Below, piece by piece: positions 34,841 through 43,585 of a stretch of DNA of 64,000 bases; positions within the stretch are counted from its first letter, which is position 1, and each line of letters starts with the position of its first letter. Source of the stretch: JAJECS01 sp965219705. Its GTDB lineage: Bacteria > Chloroflexota > UBA11872. The translations under genes and the position numbers were made by a program. The stretch is taken from the NCBI GenBank assembly GCA_965219705.1, contig CBDCOK010000005.1, positions 1-64,000 of the forward strand, given 5' to 3'. The notes beneath the pieces are model-generated. The model saw only the letters and a program-made list of their open reading frames with translations, was not told the origin of the DNA and ran no database searches.

Positions 34841-35143
34841 AAGGACTGCATTATCGGTCAGAATTACAGCCTCGCACGGGGGGGCGCAGCCCGCGCAGGC
34901 GACCGCCGCTTCAAAGCGGCGCGATCAGCATAGAGAGTGCGAGAGGACGAACATGACCGCGAGGATGGCGAGCACGAGGCGCGCACCGCGCACGGCCGAA
35001 TCATAAGTGAATCGCCAATCGGGCCGAAACCGGAGGAGGGGGGATTGTGCGTGACCCGGGGCTGGTGTCGGTCGTGGGGCTGGCGTTGCCGCTGGCCGTG
35101 GCGGCTCGCGAAGGTAGGTAACGGCCCTTCAGGTTAAACCTCG
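34841..35143. other. About 300 bp upstream of the recombinase
   Basis: The divergent region between the recombinase and the gene at 35144 has no supported gene. A short AT-richer patch (34849-34875) could hold the recombinase promoter. Confidence 0.3.
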
Positions 35144-35731
35144 ATGACCCCATCTCCTCATCTCAAGATCATCTGCGATTACGCGAAATGGACCGCGCTC
35201 TCGGCCGCCAGAGTACCGAAGGCCCCGATCAAGGACCGGAAGACCGTCTATCAACTCCTCGCGGGCGCGGACCAAGCCGATGGCAGGCACGTCGACGGAG
35301 TCGCGTTCGCCAAAGTTCTCTCGGGTAAGACCAAGATCGACGCGGATGAATTCAACGTTTGGCACGAGTGCGAAACAGATGCACTGTGCCGCCGAGCGGA
35401 TGAATTCAAGCCAGGGGTGGCACCATTCCCCGTCGGCTGGAGCGCGAAGCTGATCAACGTCTACCTCAAGACGACCGCTTATGTCGGGACCATCGGACGC
35501 CCAGGTCTTCGCAACGTACTGCACCCGCCACTCGACCGCATCCTCCAGAGGGAGCTGATGCGCCACTTCAGGAAACGGGACCGGTCGGACATGCTCGCGA
35601 AAGTGAACTTCGGTGCGATCAAGAGCATCACATGCTACGAGCGATACCGTGAGGTCATCGAAGGCTGTGCCGCGGCGGCCGATGACCTTGACTGCTTGCT
35701 GATCGAAGTCGATCAACTCTGGCGACCGTGA
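35144..35731 (+). CDS. 195-residue hypothetical protein
   Basis: An ATG opens MTPSPHLKIICDYAKWTALS; later blocks are DRKTVYQLLAGADQADGRHV, EFNVWHECETDALCRRADEF and WSAKLINVYLKTTAYVGTIG. It is soluble, mixed alpha/beta, with balanced charge and more Lys and Asn than its neighbours. No family was recognised. Its last 95 bp are duplicated at 30257-30350, so a second copy was once adjacent to the broken recombinase. It may be cargo of the same mobile unit. Confidence 0.6.
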   Translation: MTPSPHLKIICDYAKWTALSAARVPKAPIKDRKTVYQLLAGADQADGRHVDGVAFAKVLSGKTKIDADEFNVWHECETDALCRRADEFKPGVAPFPVGWSAKLINVYLKTTAYVGTIGRPGLRNVLHPPLDRILQRELMRHFRKRDRSDMLAKVNFGAIKSITCYERYREVIEGCAAAADDLDCLLIEVDQLWRP

Positions 35732-35940
35732 GTCTGATAGGGGCGTTAGGCTAACCTGCCTTCACCCATCCCTGACGCGAAAACACCCTTGTCAGGGCTC
35801 AGCTCGCACAGCTGCACGTTGGCCGCGGGGGCGACCGCGGGCGGTCCGGTGGGTAGACTGGGCAGGGGGCTGAGGGCGACCGCTCATCGAGACGACCACG
35901 CGGCTGGCCGTTCGATACGGCACGGCCAGCCGCCGGCGAG
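35634..35940 (+). repeat. ~290-bp direct repeat, copy 2
   Basis: This matches 30257-30550. It includes the gene end and about 200 bp of non-coding sequence with a GGCTGGCCGTTCGATACGGC region. Confidence 0.85.
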
Positions 35941-36007
35941 TACCCGCAGACCCACCCCGCGGGGCGACAGGTCCTGCACGGTGTTGACCAAATGGGCGAA
36001 GGCAGGT

Positions 36008-36085
36008 GAGTCGACAGCTACATCCGCGACGTGGAAGAACGGTGCGACGGTCGTCGTAAGCCGCGACGGCCGTCAGGTGGCGTGA
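36008..36085 (+). pseudogene. Phd/YefM antitoxin scrap
   Basis: Forward frames carry DSYIRDVE and, after a shift, NGATVVVSRDGRQVA, matching the antitoxin at 4454-4729. The rest is lost. Confidence 0.65.
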
Positions 36086-36397
36086 ATCAACTCATGCCCG
36101 ACCGGAGCATACGTCCAACCCAAACGGCCTCCAAGACGTCGCCGTCGTCGCCGGACCAGGTTCATCGGTCGTCCCGCTCGGTGTTCAGGTCGTTGCGCCC
36201 TTCGTGGAAGCTTACCGTCGGTCTGGCCGGGTCTGCGCACGGACGGGGTGGGATTGGATAACAGGCTCCGCAGGGCGATACGCTCTTGGTTCGCGTCGCC
36301 CCGCGGGCACTACAGGCGGCGGTATTGGGAGGCTTCCCGGTGTGCGACGAGTAGCCAGCCCGTGGAGGAACACGGCGGGACGATTCGAGGTTGCTTG
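36086..36397. other. About 310 bp without a supported gene
   Basis: Only short frames without recognisable domains are present between the antitoxin scrap and the bactofilin. Confidence 0.3.
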
Positions 36398-36772
36398 ATG
36401 GTCGAGACACACGGCACCGACGGTCGGCGCATGGCCGGGAACGTCACCCGGATCGGGGAGCGGATGGTCATCGAGGGCAAGGTGACCGGGGGCGAGGATC
36501 TGGTCATTGACGGCGAGGTCGCCGGGACGATCGAACTGCGGCAGCATGTTGTGACGGTGGGCCGGCCCGGGCGGGTCCAGGCGGAGGTGTCGGCGAGGTC
36601 GGTCGTGGTTCTCGGCCGGGTGCAGGGCGACATCCGGGCTGGCGAGAAGGTGAGTATCGGCGAGAGCGGCCGGGTCGATGGCGTCGTTTCGGCTCCGCGG
36701 GTGGCTGTAGCCGACGGGGCGCACGTGCAGGGCCGCGTGGAGACGCAGGCGCGCCGGGACGATCGGCCATGA
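36398..36772 (+). CDS. Bactofilin
   Basis: A 124-residue protein with the right-handed beta-helix repeat of the polymer-forming bactofilin family: MVIEGKVTGGEDLVIDGEVA, GTIELRQHVVTVGRPGRVQA, SVVVLGRVQGDIRAGEKVSI, GVVSAPRVAVADGAHVQGRV. Bactofilins polymerise into cytoskeletal filaments without nucleotide and scaffold envelope enzymes. The ATG at 36398 leaves a short N-terminus, usual for the family. No partner gene (such as an M23 peptidase) is adjacent. Confidence 0.9.
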   Translation: MVETHGTDGRRMAGNVTRIGERMVIEGKVTGGEDLVIDGEVAGTIELRQHVVTVGRPGRVQAEVSARSVVVLGRVQGDIRAGEKVSIGESGRVDGVVSAPRVAVADGAHVQGRVETQARRDDRP

Positions 36773-36829
36773 GCGACTGGACGCTGAGCGGGGGAGTTGC
36801 CGGCGTTGGCGTTGACCCTGGCGAGATGG

Positions 36830-37013
36830 CGACGTGCATGTTGCCGAGCGCCAGGACCCTGGAGACGTCGCCCTTGACGTAGCGTAACGTCGGCCGTCTC
36901 GCCGTCGGGGTTGGTCTTGCCGCGGCGGACGGCGATGAGCAGGCCGTCTTCGTCGCGCGCGTTGGTGATGTCCCGCCACTCGAGCGCGCCCGACACACGC
37001 CGCCTGCCGGCAC
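36830..37013 (-). pseudogene. Tyrosine recombinase scrap
   Basis: Frames read ALEWRDITNARDEDGLLIAV, RRGKTNPDGETADV and RYVKGDVSRVLALGNMHVAI with a frameshift. It is the same segment as the scrap at 31690-31868. Confidence 0.7.
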
Positions 37014-37042
37014 CCGACGCCGGCGAGTAGTAGACTCCCCCC

Positions 37043-37258
37043 ATGCTCCGCCGCTGGATGCCGAGTGAGGACATCGCCGTGCGCCTGGCCGACGCCCTCG
37101 ACGCCGAGGATGGCGGTCGCCGGCTGCTCGAGATCGCCCGCCGCCTCGGCCGCACCGAGGCCGCGGTCCGCCGGCCAGCCTGGCGCCTGCGGGCCGCCCG
37201 GCACGAGGCCGCGGACCTGCTGGTCGAGAGCGAGGATGTGCCGCTCGCCGGCCGGTAG
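37043..37258 (+). CDS. Small Myb/SANT-like helix-turn-helix protein, paralogue 2
   Basis: This 71-residue protein is about 85 percent identical to the one at 2907 over MLRRWMPSEDIAVRLADALD and LEIARRLGRTEAAVRRPAWR. A Pro in the recognition helix (VRRPAW) replaces the Arg of the others and could disturb it. It is divergent from the recombinase scrap at 36830. Confidence 0.6.
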   Translation: MLRRWMPSEDIAVRLADALDAEDGGRRLLEIARRLGRTEAAVRRPAWRLRAARHEAADLLVESEDVPLAGR

Positions 37259-37393
37259 CGTCGGCAGGCTAGCGCACAGTTCGACCGTACCCGGATCGTC
37301 TTGAGCACCGTGCCAGCGGATCTCGCCCTGTCCGCAAGACGGGGACCTTGACGACGAGCGCCGCGAGGGCTGAAACCCGGCGTGGGAAGCGGG

Positions 37394-38029
37394 CTACGGC
37401 CACCACGAGACACCGACGCTGAGACGGGCCGACTTGGCGTCGAGACGGAGCCCGGTACCCGAGCGCCTGCTCGTTCCGCCAGCCGGGATGTTGCCTACCG
37501 GGACATCCCTGAACCTCCCCTTGGCTGCCTTGACGTTCACATCGAGGGCCCACGACTCGGTCAGGTAGATGGCGAGTCCGCCCCCGACGCTGAAAGTTGG
37601 CATGCTCGTGAAGTCGCTGGTAGTCCGTTCGCCGTTTTCGAGGACATCGCTCACCTGCCAGAATGTAAGCGCAAGATCGCCAAAGGGGACCCACCGGCGG
37701 CCGCCACCGGTCAGGTGCAGCCTCACACCGAGGTCGACGTGGGCGAATGTCATTCTGTCGAATGCCTCGAGCCCGCGGCTCCTGATGTCCGCGTACTCCC
37801 CGCCCAAGTAAGGGGTGACGATCCTGTTGAGGCCATAGCCGATCCGGAGGCCCACGAGTGCTGCTCCGTCGGCCGGGTCACTCTCGAAGGAAACGGCCGT
37901 CGTTCCGGAACCCAGACCGAATACCCACCCCTGCGTCCTGGCCGGCTGCGCGCTGCCCTCGGTAACGGATGCGAGGTAGAACAGGACCGGGAACAGGATG
38001 CGGCCCCATCGCGAGCGGCTGGACGGCAC
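37394..38029 (-). CDS. Outer-membrane beta-barrel protein
   Basis: A GTG at 38029 with GGGAGG upstream gives 211 residues. The signal peptide (WGRILFPVLFYLASVTEGSA) is followed by alternating strands typical of 8-stranded barrels: VFGLGSGTTAVSFE, AALVGLRIGYGLNRIVTPYL, FAHVDLGVRLHLTGGG, FSVGGGLAIYLTESWALDV. It ends LSVGVSWWP, close to the aromatic C-terminus of OMPs. It is probably an OmpW/OmpA-like outer-membrane protein; ligand unknown. Confidence 0.7.
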   Translation of the reverse strand: MPSSRSRWGRILFPVLFYLASVTEGSAQPARTQGWVFGLGSGTTAVSFESDPADGAALVGLRIGYGLNRIVTPYLGGEYADIRSRGLEAFDRMTFAHVDLGVRLHLTGGGRRWVPFGDLALTFWQVSDVLENGERTTSDFTSMPTFSVGGGLAIYLTESWALDVNVKAAKGRFRDVPVGNIPAGGTSRRSGTGLRLDAKSARLSVGVSWWP

Positions 38030-38072
38030 GGTGCTCACCTCCCGCCTGACGCGCCTCGGACGAGTTCCGACA

Positions 38073-38329
38073 TCATCGGCTGCGGTCCGGCTCGGCCCGA
38101 AGCGGGAAACAGTGGCGGCCCGCCTCGTGCCGGGAGAACGGCCGCACGCGGCGGAGCTCGCGCTCCGTGGTGGCCAACTCGAAGGTGGCATACAGCTCGT
38201 AGGCCGTTCTTTCCCCGGCCTCGTAGCCGTACGGCTCGCGCGTCATCGGATCCGTGATGGCAACCTGCACGTCGGAGCCGCGCTGCAACTCGTCGAGCGT
38301 CGCGGGGAGCCGCTCGTGCGTTGCCTCAT
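38073..38329 (-). pseudogene. DUF5671 membrane protein, 3' part cut off by IS21
   Basis: The frame reads EATHERLPATLDELQRGSDV, ITDPMTREPYGYEAGERTAY and ELYATFELATTERELRRV, the C-terminal extracytoplasmic part of DUF5671 proteins. The rest lies beyond the IS at 41127-41897. Confidence 0.8.
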
Positions 38330-38474
38330 TGGTAGCGGCAACATGAAAAGGGACCCCGTGGCCACTTGAAAAGGGACCCCCTGAGCACTCGGGAACAGCG
38401 TTCCCTGACGATGATCGACGGGGCGAGACAGGTCGTCTCGTCGATTGAGCTGGGAGGACGCGGAGGTGATCAGG

Positions 38475-39947
38475 ATGTCCCAATGGGCCGAGGTCCGGCA
38501 CTTGCATCTGGTGGAGAGGGTGCCGAAGAAGGAGATCGCGCGGCGGTTGAAGTTGGACGTGAAGACGGTGCGGCGAGCCATCAGCCGGTCGACGACGCCG
38601 GTTCGGGTGTCGCCGCCACGGCCCGGGACCCTGGACCCGTGGCGGGAGCGGATCAGGCAGTGGCTACGCGAGGAGCCGCGGTTGACCGCGAAACGGATTC
38701 GTCGGTTGTTGCTGCCGATGGCGGGACCGCTCCCGGCGCGCACGGTGCGCCGGTACGTCGCGGGGCTGCGGGCCGCCGGCACGAGGAAGGAGGCCTTCGT
38801 GCACCGCAGCGTGCTGCCCGGCACAACGATGGAGGTCGACTTCGGCGAGTCGTGGGTCGACATCGCCGGCGTGCCGTGCAAGGTCAAGTACCTGGTGGCG
38901 ACGCTGCCGTTCTCCAACGCGTACTTCGCCAAGGCGTATCCGGTCGAGCGGCTCGAGTCGCTGCTCGACGGCATCGAGTCGGCGTTCCGTTACTTCGGGG
39001 GCCTCGTGGACCGCCTCGTTCTCGACAACACCTCGCTGGCGGTCAAGGACGTGTTGGCGGGCCGGGACCGGGTGCAGACCGAGGCGTTCGAGGCGTTCCG
39101 GGGCGGGTATCCGTTCCGGGCGGAGTTCTGCGCGCCGGCCAAGGGCTGGGAGAAGGGTTCTGTGGAGGGAGGTGTGAAATACGTCCGGAACCTGGTGTTC
39201 CGGCCGCGGCTGGCAGTCGAGAGCTGGACGGCCCTCAACGCGGCGGTCATCACGGAGCTGGAGGCCGACCTGCCGACGCGCCAGCTCGACGACGGGCGCC
39301 CGGTCGAGGAAGCGTTGGCGCAGGAGCGGCAGCACCTGCGGGCGATGCCCGTGCACCTTCCCGCCACGTGCCGCGTCGTCGCGCGGGTGGCCGACAAGTT
39401 CGGGCACGTCCGCGTGGACCGGGTGACGTACTCGGTGCCGATCCGCCACGCCTACCGGCCGGTGTGGGCGAAGCTGTATCACGACCGGGTGGCGATCGCG
39501 GTCGGCGCCGAGGTGGTCGCCGAGCATCCCCGGGCGTTCGTCCGGGGCGCGAAGGTCCTCGATGCGCTTCACGTCCTGCCGTTGCTGGAGCGCAAGCACC
39601 GGGCCGTGGCCGAGGCGACGGCGCTTCACGACTGGCGGCTGGCCCCGGTGTGGCAGCGGGCGCGGGCGGAGCTGGCCAAGCACACGCGCAAGCCCGATCA
39701 GGAATGGGTCCGGATGCTGCGGCTGATGGAGACCCACCCGGCCGCGGCCGTCGAGCGCGCGGTGGCGGCCGCCCTCGAACGCCATTCGCCGCGTCTGGAG
39801 ACCGTGCGGCTCATCCTCCGGCAGCAGGAGGCTGGCCCGCCGCGGGTGTGCCCGCCGGTCGCGAGCGTGCGTCCGGAGCTGGCGCGGATCGCGGTGCCCG
39901 CCCCGACGCTGTCGGCGTATGACGCGCTGGTGGAGGGCTCCTGCTGA
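38475..39947 (+). CDS. istA: IS21 transposase IstA
   Basis: A 490-residue transposase from the ATG at 38475 (GGAGGTGATC upstream; a frame extension to a TTG at 38445 is less likely). The N-terminal HTH is KKEIARRLKLDVKTVRRAIS. The rve-type DDE core has Asp in MEVDFGESW, Asp in DRLVLDNTS and Glu in KGSVEGGVKYVRN. IstA cuts and joins the IS ends; IstB assists. The stop overlaps the istB ATG by 1 bp. Confidence 0.95.
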   Translation: MSQWAEVRHLHLVERVPKKEIARRLKLDVKTVRRAISRSTTPVRVSPPRPGTLDPWRERIRQWLREEPRLTAKRIRRLLLPMAGPLPARTVRRYVAGLRAAGTRKEAFVHRSVLPGTTMEVDFGESWVDIAGVPCKVKYLVATLPFSNAYFAKAYPVERLESLLDGIESAFRYFGGLVDRLVLDNTSLAVKDVLAGRDRVQTEAFEAFRGGYPFRAEFCAPAKGWEKGSVEGGVKYVRNLVFRPRLAVESWTALNAAVITELEADLPTRQLDDGRPVEEALAQERQHLRAMPVHLPATCRVVARVADKFGHVRVDRVTYSVPIRHAYRPVWAKLYHDRVAIAVGAEVVAEHPRAFVRGAKVLDALHVLPLLERKHRAVAEATALHDWRLAPVWQRARAELAKHTRKPDQEWVRMLRLMETHPAAAVERAVAAALERHSPRLETVRLILRQQEAGPPRVCPPVASVRPELARIAVPAPTLSAYDALVEGSC

Positions 39948-40732
39948 TGGCTACCGCGATTGCCGAGCCCCCGCATCTGACGGCGGACCTGAGGGCGCTG
40001 TACCTGTCGACGGTCGCGTCGCAGTGGCGTCCCCTGGCCGAGCAAGCCGCCCGCCAGCGTCAGGCGCCGGCCGACTACCTGGCGCAGCTGGTGCACCTGG
40101 AGGTGACCGGACGCCGGGAGCGCCGCATCCAACGCCGCATCCAGGATGCCCGCTTCCCGATGCTCAAGACGCTGGACGCCTTCTCGTTCGAGGCCCAGCC
40201 GGACCTCGACCGCGACGCGGTTCTGCAGGTCTTCGACTGCCGCTTCGTCGCCGAGGCCGCCAACATCGTGTTCGTCGGCGGCGTGGGCACGGGGAAGACC
40301 CATCTCTCCATCGCCTTGGGGATGGCCTGCTGCCAGCACGACTACCGGGTGCGGTTCGTGACCGCGGCCGAGCTGGTCACGCTGCTCGTCGAGGCGCAGC
40401 AGCAGGGCCGTCTCGCCCGCAAGCTCGCCCAGCTCGCCCGCTTCGATTTGGTCATCTGCGACGAGCTGGGCTACGTTCCGCTCGACAAGGCCGGCGCCGA
40501 CCTGCTGTTCGGGTTCATCAGCCAGCGCTACGAGCGCCGGAGTCTGGTGGTGACGACGAATCTGCCGTTCACGCGCTGGTCCGAGGTCTTCCTCGACCCG
40601 ACGGCGGCCGCCGCCGTCATCGACCGGGTCGTGCACCACGCGACCGTACTGCAAACCACGGGCGGCAGCTTCAGGCTGGCGGCCGCGAAGCAGAACCAGG
40701 CGCCGGCAGCCGGCAAGAAGGGAGCTCGTTGA
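39947..40732 (+). CDS. istB: IS21 helper ATPase IstB
   Basis: A 261-residue AAA+ protein with GVGTGKTHLSIALG (Walker A), LVICDELGYVPLDK (Walker B) and LVVTTNLPFTRWSEVF (sensor region). Translation is coupled to istA by the TGATG overlap. It stimulates the transposase and selects the target. About 390 bp of non-coding sequence follow before the IS end. Confidence 0.95.
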   Translation: MATAIAEPPHLTADLRALYLSTVASQWRPLAEQAARQRQAPADYLAQLVHLEVTGRRERRIQRRIQDARFPMLKTLDAFSFEAQPDLDRDAVLQVFDCRFVAEAANIVFVGGVGTGKTHLSIALGMACCQHDYRVRFVTAAELVTLLVEAQQQGRLARKLAQLARFDLVICDELGYVPLDKAGADLLFGFISQRYERRSLVVTTNLPFTRWSEVFLDPTAAAAVIDRVVHHATVLQTTGGSFRLAAAKQNQAPAAGKKGAR

Positions 40733-41126
40733 TGCCCCTGGGTTGTGCCCCCCGCTTCGAACCGCGTAGCGGCGGGCCGGCCGGCGTGTCAACGCGCTGC
40801 GCGCCTCCTCCGCTGCGCTACGGCCCTGCGGGTGACACACCGTCCGTCCCGCCGCTCAGGCAGCAGCTATGGGCCTTGCGGCCCGGCCTGGACGAGGGCG
40901 TCCCGGCCGTCCACGACGTCTCACGGGAGGCCACGGAGCGCCGGCGTCCGGCCGGAACCGCCGGCTCGCGGTTCGAATCGGTGGCGGCGGGGATGGCGGG
41001 TTCCCGGCGGTGGGCGACCCGTGCCCCGCCTCGCTCCGACGAAGCAGGATTGATGTGTTGACACGCCAACCCCGGGGGTCCCTTTTCACGTGGCCGTAGG
41101 GGTCCCTTTTCTGCTTGCCATTTCCA

Positions 41127-41930
41127 GCCTCATAGCGGTCGATGGCTTGCGAGATGGCCTCGATGTCCTGCGCGCGCCGTGCGTCCAGCCGCTCTCGACG
41201 CTGGTCGGTCGGCGAGCCGATCGCCACCAGACCCGCGACCAACGCCACCGCCACCGCCGCAGCGCCGCGGGCCGACAGCGGGTCGCGACGGCGCGGCGCC
41301 CGCACTTCCCGGGGGTCCCGCTCCGCCTCGTGAAGATCCCGGAGGTAGTAGCCGAATGCCCCTCCTGCAATCGCAGTCACGGTGAGAGCCTTCAGCCCGA
41401 AGCGCGCTGTCAGCTCGCCGCTGAGAAAGCTGTAGACGAGGGCCGTGACGGCACCCACCAGAAAAGCAGGAAGCGACGAAGAGCGTCAGGTAGGTGAGCT
41501 GCAGGCGCGGGCGCGACGTGCGGGATCTGAGCTGTGCCTCGACGCCGCGACGAATGACCCCCGTGACGAACGTGAACACTGGACTCGCCACCACGAGAGC
41601 CGACACCGACATTCGGATAACTCGCGGATCATCTCCGGGGACATGCCGGCCGGGTCGGGCAGAGCGAGATCGATCAGCCCAAACAGCACCGCCCCCGTGG
41701 TGATGGCGCTGACGAACAGCGCCATGAACATCACGACATACAGGAACGCCTCGCGCGGCCGGGTCGAGACGGCCGGCCGCGGGACCGGGATCGGGGACTC
41801 GATATCGGCAAATCCGGCCAGTGCCCGTCTGCTCCCGCGGGAGCCCCCGGTCGAGGCCCTCCCTGACGAAACCGACCAGTTCCGGACTGAGCGCCATCCT
41901 CGTTCCTCCTTCGGCTGGGGCTTGCTGCGA
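41127..41930 (-). pseudogene. DUF5671 membrane protein, 5' part, frameshifted
   Basis: Consecutive reverse frames read ALSPELVGFVREGLDRGLPR, then REAFLYVVMFMALFVSAITT, then ALVVASPVFTFVTGVIRRGV, then MGAVTALVYSFLSGELTARF and LKALTVTAIAGGAFGYYLRD. At least three frameshifts break it, so the gene was already decaying when IS21 inserted. The intact family has four to six membrane segments. Confidence 0.8.
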
Positions 41931-42026
41931 GCGACTCGGGCGTACCCCGGCGGCGGCCGGCTAACCGCCCGATTCGGTCGCCTGCGCCCGATGGTGGCTT
42001 GCCAGTCTCGGGGATCCGGCCGCACC

Positions 42027-43214
42027 CTACAGCGAGTCGAGAAACGCGACCAGGACCCCGTGGTCGCCCGAGCCGAGCCGGTCGAACCCCGCGCGGGACG
42101 GGGCCGCCTCGTTCGCGTGTCGCCGAATGGCTTCGACCGCGGTCGCCGCGCTGCCGTCGTGCAGCAGCGGGCGCCGGAAACGCAGTCCCCACAACGGCGG
42201 CGTCCGGATCTCCTCCGGCCCTGCCCCAGCCTGTCGAATGCCGTCGCCGGTTCCGATGTCGTGCAGCAGGAGATCCGAGAACAGCGCGACCCGTTGCCGG
42301 TCGAACAGCGGATTGATGCTCCGTCCGGTCACGAGCGCCGGCACGTGGCACGCCGCGCAGCCGATGGCGTCGAACACCTGGCGGCCGGCCGTCACCTCGG
42401 GTGTGACCGGCCCGCGCGGCAGCGGCGCCAACAGCCGCATGAACGACTCGAAGTTGTCGATGCCGCGCCGGCCGGTGGACGGCTCGACCACATCCTCGGG
42501 ATCCCGGGCCTTGTCGCAGCGCGCGAGCTGGCGCGCCGACAACCGGAAGACAAGTTCGTCGGGGAACAGATCGTTCGTTATCCCCATCTCGTTGCGGTAG
42601 GCGTCGGCCCCGAATTCGAGCAGCGTCGCACGCTGCGACTTCCATCCGAAGCGGCCGACGCGCAGCGCCCCCGTCAGCAGCTCGACGACCAGCGGGGCTC
42701 GCCCGCTGACACCGTCTCGGTCGAGATCGTGAGGATCGGCGAGCGCCTCGAGCGCCGCGTCCGGTATGGCCTCGATCAGGCCGGCGCCGAACAGCGGGAT
42801 GGGAACCCGCTTGGCGATGACGTTCGCCTCGGGCGGAATGACCGACTGGCAGGCGTGCGTCGGAATGGAGAAGATCTGGAACAACGAGTCGCGGCCCGGC
42901 TCGATGTCCCGAAACGTCCCGTCGGGTTCGCGGATGCCGGCGCGCGTGGTGGTCATCGGCGCGATACCGCCGATGGCCGGCACGTTGTGGCAACCGGCAC
43001 AGCTCGTGTTGTTGTACGCCGGACCCAGTCCCTCCTCCGCGTCCTCGACCTCCAGGAAATCCTCGAGGCCGAGTATGAACTCCTCGAACTCGACGGGCGA
43101 CAATCCGGACAGCGGATCGCCGGGCAGCGCCGGCTTCTGCCCCGCGAGCTGCCTCGCCGCCGGAACCGCCGGCAACAGCACCGCCAGCGCCAGGGCCATC
43201 CATCGCCATCTCAT
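42027..43214 (-). CDS. Di-haem oxidoreductase (DHOR/MauG-like peroxidase)
   Basis: About 395 residues with a signal peptide (MRWRWMALALAVLLPAVPAA). Two c-type haem motifs, CAGCH near residue 70 and CAACH near residue 285, frame a di-haem oxidoreductase (DUF1111) fold with LPLWGLRFRRPLLHDG-like sequence near the C-terminus (RTPPLWGLRFRRPLLHDGSA). Such proteins are periplasmic peroxidase-like electron-transfer enzymes. Its ATG overlaps the cupredoxin stop (ATGA) in the porin-cupredoxin-DHOR operon. The substrate is unknown. Confidence 0.85.
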   Translation of the reverse strand: MRWRWMALALAVLLPAVPAARQLAGQKPALPGDPLSGLSPVEFEEFILGLEDFLEVEDAEEGLGPAYNNTSCAGCHNVPAIGGIAPMTTTRAGIREPDGTFRDIEPGRDSLFQIFSIPTHACQSVIPPEANVIAKRVPIPLFGAGLIEAIPDAALEALADPHDLDRDGVSGRAPLVVELLTGALRVGRFGWKSQRATLLEFGADAYRNEMGITNDLFPDELVFRLSARQLARCDKARDPEDVVEPSTGRRGIDNFESFMRLLAPLPRGPVTPEVTAGRQVFDAIGCAACHVPALVTGRSINPLFDRQRVALFSDLLLHDIGTGDGIRQAGAGPEEIRTPPLWGLRFRRPLLHDGSAATAVEAIRRHANEAAPSRAGFDRLGSGDHGVLVAFLDSL

Positions 43215-43585
43215 GGCGCCTCCGTGGCGTCCTCGACGACTATCGCGCCTCGCATGAAATTGTGCCCGGCTCCGCACAGCCGCGAGCACTCGAACGCGTA
43301 GAGTCCAGCCTCGGTCGCCTCGAAGACGACGACCACCTCGCCCTGCCGGCGCTTCGGCACCAGCAGGTTCACGTTGCGGCCCACGATCCGGAACCCGTGC
43401 ATGGTGTCGTCACTACGGATGCGGAGCTCCAGCGTGACGCCGCGGGGTACGCGGATCTCGGACGGCGTGAAGCTGAACCGCTCGGCCAGGATGCGGACGA
43501 CTCGGCGCTCGCCGTCCGCACCGGCGTTGACACCGAGCAGGAGCGCACCGGCCGCCAGAAGACCGACAAGGCGGTGGCCCCGCAT
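43211..43585 (-). CDS. Periplasmic CuA-type cupredoxin
   Basis: 124 residues with a signal peptide (LVGLLAAGALLLGVNAGADG). The cupredoxin fold shows DDTMHGFRI (first His ligand) and CSRLCGAGHNFM, i.e. C-x3-C-x3-H-x2-M, the full CuA ligand set of cytochrome oxidase subunit II and nitrous oxide reductase. Its ATG overlaps the porin stop (TGATG). It probably passes electrons to or from the di-haem oxidoreductase encoded next; this pairing is inference. Confidence 0.85.
   Translation of the reverse strand: MRGHRLVGLLAAGALLLGVNAGADGERRVVRILAERFSFTPSEIRVPRGVTLELRIRSDDTMHGFRIVGRNVNLLVPKRRQGEVVVVFEATEAGLYAFECSRLCGAGHNFMRGAIVVEDATEAP

Larger units (their letters stand above)
38330..41126 (+). mobile_element. 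Intact IS21-family element
   Basis: Ends are TGGTAGCGGCAACATG at 38330 and CTTGCCATTTCCA at 41126, each with two AAAAGGGACCCC sub-terminal repeats, and a 7-bp target duplication GCCTCAT at 38323-38329 and 41127-41133. It carries istA and istB in full. IS21 elements end TG…CA and make 4-8-bp duplications. This is the reference copy for the partial ones at 10.1, 16.5 and 44.8 kb. Confidence 0.95.

Noticed and set aside
38366..39922. 518-codon frame overlapping istA
   Set aside because: It is a Gly/Arg/Ala-rich shadow of istA in another frame; the same shadow accompanies every IS21 copy.
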